Part shown: piece by piece, positions 60,754 through 64,000 of the stretch
Layout: every line of letters starts with the position of its first letter
Numbering within the stretch: the first letter of the stretch is position 1
The notes under the pieces: generated by a model
Seen by the model: only the letters and a program-made list of their open reading frames with translations
What the model was told of the DNA's origin: nothing
Database searches by the model: none
Position numbers and translations under genes: made by a program
Assembly (NCBI GenBank): GCA_014649575.1
Contig: BMTH01000008.1
Span: 124,001-188,000, forward strand
Direction: 5' to 3'
Length of the DNA: 64,000 nt
Source of the DNA: Streptomyces griseoincarnatus
Lineage (GTDB): Bacteria; Actinomycetota; Actinomycetes; Streptomycetales; Streptomycetaceae

Positions 60754-60770
60754 CGGTCCTCCCCTGCCGG

Positions 60771-62285
60771 TCAGGCCGGCAGGACGTTGATCGGGTGGCT
60801 GTCGGTCGCCCAGAGGTACTGGACGGCGTACGCGCGCCAGGGGCGCCAGGCGGCGGCCCGGGTGGTGAGGGCGGCCGGGGTGGACGGGAGGCCCAGGGCG
60901 CGGGCGGCACGGCGGACGCCGAGGTCGGTGGGGAGGAAGGCGTCGGGGTCGCCGAGGGCGCGCATGGCGATGACGTCGGCGGTCCAGGGGCCGAAGCCGG
61001 GGAGGGCGAGGAGTGCCGCGCGGGTCTTGGGCCAGTCGCTGTCGGCGCCCAGGCGGAGGTCGCCGTCCGCGAGCCGGCGGACCAGGGTGGTCAGGGTGGC
61101 ACGCCGGGTGCGGGGCATGGCGAGGGCGTCCGGGTCGAGCGCGGCCAGGTGCTCCGGTGCCGGGAAGAGGTGGGTGAGGCCGCCCTCGGGGTCGTCGACG
61201 GGTGTGCCGTGCGCGGTGACCAGGCGGGCCGCGTGGGTGCGGGCGGCGGCCGTGGACACCTGCTGTCCGAGGACCGCGCGCACGGCGAACTCCGCCTCGT
61301 CGACCGTGCGCGGCACCCGGCGTCCGGGCGCCTTGTCGACCAGGGGCGCGAGCGCGGGATCGGCGCGCAACTGCTCGTCCACCGCGACCGGGTCCGCGTC
61401 GAGGTCGAGCAGGCGGCGGCAGCGGCTGATGGCGACGGTCAGGTCCCGCGGGTCGCTCAGGGCGAGCCGGCAGGCGATGTGGTCGGGGCGCGGGGCCAGG
61501 GCGACGATGCCGTGGCCGTACGGGAGGCGCAGCGTGCGGCGGTAGGCGCCGACGGGGTCACCGCCCACGCCTTCAGGGCTCTGGGGGAGCCACTCCTCGA
61601 CGCCGGGTACGGCGGTGGCGGCGAGGTGGCCGAAGAGGTTGTCGGGGTGGAGCGGGGCACGGAACGGCAGGCGCAGCGTGATCACCCCGGGTGTGGCGGC
61701 GGCCGCGTGTTTCGGCGCCCGGGTGCGCAGCTCGCTCGGGGAGAGCGCGAACACCTCGCGCACGGTGTCGTTGAAGGTGCGCACGGAGGAGAAGCCGGCC
61801 GCGAAGGCGACGTCCGCCATCGGCAGGCCGGTCGTCTCGACGAGCAGCCGCGCCGTCTGCGCCCGCTGGGCGCGGGCCAGGGCGAGGGGGCCCGCTCCCA
61901 GTTCGGCGAACAGCTGGCGTTCGATCTGCCGGGTGCTGTAGCCGAGGCGGGCGGCGAGTCCGGTGACGCCCTCGCGGTCCACGACGCCGTCGGCGATCAG
62001 CCGCATGGTGCGGGCGACGAGGTCGGCGCGTACGTTCCACTCCGGGGAGCCGGGGCTGGTGTCGGGGCGGCAGCGCTTGCACGCCCGGAATCCGGCCTGC
62101 TGGCAGGCGGCGGCGCTCGGGTGGAACACCATGTGCTCCGGCTTGGGCGGAACCGCAGGGCAGCTGGGCCGGCAGTAGATGCCGGTGGTGAGGACGGCGG
62201 TGTAGAACCAGCCGTCGAACCGCGCGTCCTTCGACTGCACGGCGCGCACGCAGCGCTCGGTGTCGGTGTGCATCCCCTGGTGCAT
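60771..62285 (-). CDS. alkA: Ada-N/AraC/AlkA fusion: bifunctional regulator and 3-methyladenine DNA glycosylase
   Basis: A 504-aa fusion. Residues 10-85: Ada zinc domain with YCRPSC and CKRC (Cys38 is the methyl acceptor). Residues 90-185: AraC-type HTH (GVTGLAARLGYSTRQIERQL, VAFAAGFSSVRTFNDTVREVF). Residues 195-300: AlkA N-domain. Residues 320-495: HhH-GPD with LLALPGFGPWTADVIAMRALGD and catalytic Asp in LPTDLGVRRA. It removes alkylated purines and activates its own operon. Organised as in other actinobacterial Ada-AlkA genes. Confidence 0.93.
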   Translation of the reverse strand: MHQGMHTDTERCVRAVQSKDARFDGWFYTAVLTTGIYCRPSCPAVPPKPEHMVFHPSAAACQQAGFRACKRCRPDTSPGSPEWNVRADLVARTMRLIADGVVDREGVTGLAARLGYSTRQIERQLFAELGAGPLALARAQRAQTARLLVETTGLPMADVAFAAGFSSVRTFNDTVREVFALSPSELRTRAPKHAAAATPGVITLRLPFRAPLHPDNLFGHLAATAVPGVEEWLPQSPEGVGGDPVGAYRRTLRLPYGHGIVALAPRPDHIACRLALSDPRDLTVAISRCRRLLDLDADPVAVDEQLRADPALAPLVDKAPGRRVPRTVDEAEFAVRAVLGQQVSTAAARTHAARLVTAHGTPVDDPEGGLTHLFPAPEHLAALDPDALAMPRTRRATLTTLVRRLADGDLRLGADSDWPKTRAALLALPGFGPWTADVIAMRALGDPDAFLPTDLGVRRAARALGLPSTPAALTTRAAAWRPWRAYAVQYLWATDSHPINVLPA

Positions 62286-62365
62286 GCCTCAAGGATCCGG
62301 CACGGGACCTGCCGCTGTCTGGCGGGAATCCGACATCAACGTCCGGTGTCCTGCGGTTCCTCGGA

Positions 62366-63238
62366 TCACCGTCTCCGGGGTGGGGCCAGCAGGTCGCGCA
62401 TCGTCTCCGCCGCCCGCACGGCCGCGTCGCCGCAGCAGTTGTTGAACAGGACGTGCAGCTCGTCCGCCTGCTGTGCCGCCCGGCGCAGGCGGGGCGCCCA
62501 CGCGGCGAGCTCCGTGACGTCGTAGTCGTGGCGGAAGCGGTCCTCCTTGCTGCCCCTCCCCCACGCCGCGTTGCGGCCGTGGAACCGTACGACGGCCACG
62601 GCGGGCCGGGTGACGGGGACCAGGGGCGGCAGCGAGGCGGGGAGGCCCTGCGCCATGTCGGTGCCCACCGCCGTCACGTCCAGGGAGGTCAGCAACTCAC
62701 GCGTCTCGTCGGCGCGTTCGGCGGTCCACCAGGCGGGGTGGCGGAACTCCACGGCGAGCGGCCAGCCCTTGGTGCGTGCCGCGCAGTCCTCCAGGAAGCG
62801 TTCGGCCGGGGCGCCGGGGGTGAACCACGGGGGGAACTGGAACAGCACGGCCCCCAGCCGTCCGGCCGCGCGCAGGGGGTCGACGGCCTCCGCGAAGCGG
62901 CCCCACACCTCGTCCAGCAGGGCCGGAGCGGCGGGACCGCGCGCGGGCACCCGGTCGCGCAGGTCGGCCGGAAGCGCCTCGGGCCGGGTGGGGTGGCCGG
63001 TCAGCAGGGAGAACGCCTTGACGTCGAAGCGGAAGCCGTCCGGGGTGCGTTCCACCCACAGCTCGCTGTTGCGGCGGCGCGGCAACGCGTAGTAGCCGGA
63101 GTCCACTTCGACGACCGGCAGCCGCTCCGCATAGTGCCGCAGCCGCCCTTCCGCGTCGCGCCGCCCGCGCGGGTACCAGCCGCTCGCGACGAGTTGGCGG
63201 TCCGTCCAGGAGCAGGCGCCGACCAGGATGTCACCCAT
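62366..63238 (-). CDS. DUF72 family protein
   Basis: A 290-aa TIM-barrel-like DUF72 protein: ILVGACSWTDRQLVASGWYPRG, VVEVDSGYYALPRRRNSELWVERTPDGFRFDVKAFSLLTGH, LGAVLFQFPPWFTP and LAVEFRHPAWW. DUF72 proteins often occur with DNA repair genes; here it follows the alkylation-repair pair, but the function is unknown. TAACCG is six nt before the ATG. Confidence 0.87.
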   Translation of the reverse strand: MGDILVGACSWTDRQLVASGWYPRGRRDAEGRLRHYAERLPVVEVDSGYYALPRRRNSELWVERTPDGFRFDVKAFSLLTGHPTRPEALPADLRDRVPARGPAAPALLDEVWGRFAEAVDPLRAAGRLGAVLFQFPPWFTPGAPAERFLEDCAARTKGWPLAVEFRHPAWWTAERADETRELLTSLDVTAVGTDMAQGLPASLPPLVPVTRPAVAVVRFHGRNAAWGRGSKEDRFRHDYDVTELAAWAPRLRRAAQQADELHVLFNNCCGDAAVRAAETMRDLLAPPRRR

Positions 63239-63277
63239 GGGAGCCCGGTTACCCCGGGCTCCCCCGAGTGTGCCGCG

Positions 63278-64000
63278 CTATTCGACGGCGGTGGGCCGGC
63301 GGGACAGGGTGTGCGCCCGGTCCACGTCGGTGAGCGGGCGCAGCCGGTAGGTGTAGGCGTAGTCGCGGTCGGCGAAGAGCTTGAACTCGTCGTGGGTGTG
63401 CGCGCCCCAGCTGTTGTCGCCGCCCACGCCCATCTGCCGGTGGTTGACCCGCAGGACGACCGCGTCACGGGGGGTGAGCTGGTAGTCGTGCCGGACGCCC
63501 GCGGACAGGTCCTCCGGGGTGAAGTGCGAGGCGTTGATCTCGACGAGGGGTTCACCCGTCACCAGCAGCCCCCGTCCGGTCCGGTCGGTCAGCGCGGCCC
63601 AGCGCACGTCGGTCTTGTTGCCGTTCTCCTGCGGACGGATGTACGGGGTCCACTGCTCGGCCACGGTCGAGGACCAACGGCCCACATCGGTACCGGCGTT
63701 GCGGTCCCAGTGGTTCTCCTCGGGGCCACGCCCGTACCAGTGCAGCCGGTCCAGGCGGCGGGGCAGGAACAGCAGGGAACCGACCTCGGGGAGATACGGC
63801 AGGTTCGCGGCGCCCGGGTGGAGGGTGTGGTCCACCTTGATCTCGCCGTGGCCGAAGACCGTGTACGTCGTGGAGTACCGCGACTCGACGGTGGTGGGGA
63901 GGGTGCCGGTGACGCGGACCTCGACGGCGCGGTCGCCGAGCGGCCGCACGGTGACGTCGGTGACCGTGCGGCGGGCGCCCGCGTCGCGCCAGGTCTGGTT
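63278..64000 (-). CDS. Glycoside hydrolase family 2 beta-galactosidase, C-terminal part
   Basis: 240 codons are visible and the frame stays open to the right edge, so the gene continues beyond it. The region is the Bgal_small_N (domain 5): RLDRLHWYGRGPEENHWDRNAGTDVGRW, YIRPQENGNKTDVRW, LNHRQMG-like VNHRQMGVGGDNSWGAH. The visible end lacks the catalytic domain, which lies outside. It is preceded by the DUF72 gene on the same strand. Confidence 0.88.
   Translation of the reverse strand, partial: NQTWRDAGARRTVTDVTVRPLGDRAVEVRVTGTLPTTVESRYSTTYTVFGHGEIKVDHTLHPGAANLPYLPEVGSLLFLPRRLDRLHWYGRGPEENHWDRNAGTDVGRWSSTVAEQWTPYIRPQENGNKTDVRWAALTDRTGRGLLVTGEPLVEINASHFTPEDLSAGVRHDYQLTPRDAVVLRVNHRQMGVGGDNSWGAHTHDEFKLFADRDYAYTYRLRPLTDVDRAHTLSRRPTAVE

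Overview
The window is a high-GC chromosomal segment from an actinomycete, almost certainly a Streptomyces. The evidence is third-position GC bias in every gene, frequent GTG starts with 4-nt GTGA/ATGA overlaps, a Streptomyces-type gvpOAFGYZJLSK gas vesicle cluster, an intact ethylmalonyl-CoA (EMC) pathway operon and Streptomyces intergenic palindromes near 56.3 kb. From memory, the order (gas vesicle cluster, transketolase, peptidases, EMC operon, psd-pssA, sirtuin, DNA-alkylation repair) matches the SCO6460-SCO6510 block of S. coelicolor. I saw no tRNA, rRNA, CRISPR array, transposase or integrase.

Left part (1-11.4 kb): a partial membrane protein at the edge, two metallo-beta-lactamase-fold hydrolases, a DedA protein, a PLP-fold aminotransferase-like protein with no lysine in its core, a cell-surface protein, a SigB/F/G-type sigma factor, small stress-type proteins (a 46-aa membrane peptide, DUF2795, CBS pair, DJ-1/PfpI), an ABC-F protein and a methyltransferase. 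Gas vesicle block (11.5-17.1 kb, minus strand): gvpO-A-F-G-Y-Z-J-L-S-K, mostly translationally coupled. GvpY has a lysine/alanine tail and the adjacent GvpZ a glutamate/aspartate tail. It is followed by a coupled ndh-transketolase-ligD(polymerase) set (17.2-21.6 kb).

Middle part (21.7-44.9 kb): a Holin-X protein, a VOC protein, a DUF5107-TPR protein and a GNAT enzyme. Then comes a peptide-degradation run (M55, M20, S9, S66 peptidases) and an SDR. A complete branched-chain-amino-acid-type ABC importer ends in an alpha/beta hydrolase. It is followed by an MFS exporter fused to three beta-sandwich domains, an SRPBCC protein, a radical SAM protein of the Rv2578c family preceded by a LexA-type box, a secreted aminopeptidase, a GNAT enzyme and a HEAT-repeat protein.

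Right part (45-64 kb): a double-module 3-hydroxyacyl-CoA dehydrogenase, a TetR regulator, then the EMC operon ccr-ecm-mcl-mch-mcd. This converts crotonyl-CoA to propionyl-CoA plus glyoxylate (acetate assimilation without a glyoxylate shunt, and supply of ethylmalonyl/methylmalonyl-CoA). Then psd-pssA (phosphatidylethanolamine synthesis), glycerate kinase, an ADP-ribosylglycohydrolase/NUDIX/sirtuin run, Ogt and an Ada-AlkA fusion (alkylation repair), a DUF72 protein and the C-terminal part of a GH2 beta-galactosidase that leaves the window. Several genes lack a Shine-Dalgarno sequence but have a TANNNT hexamer 6-7 nt before the start codon, which suggests leaderless transcripts.
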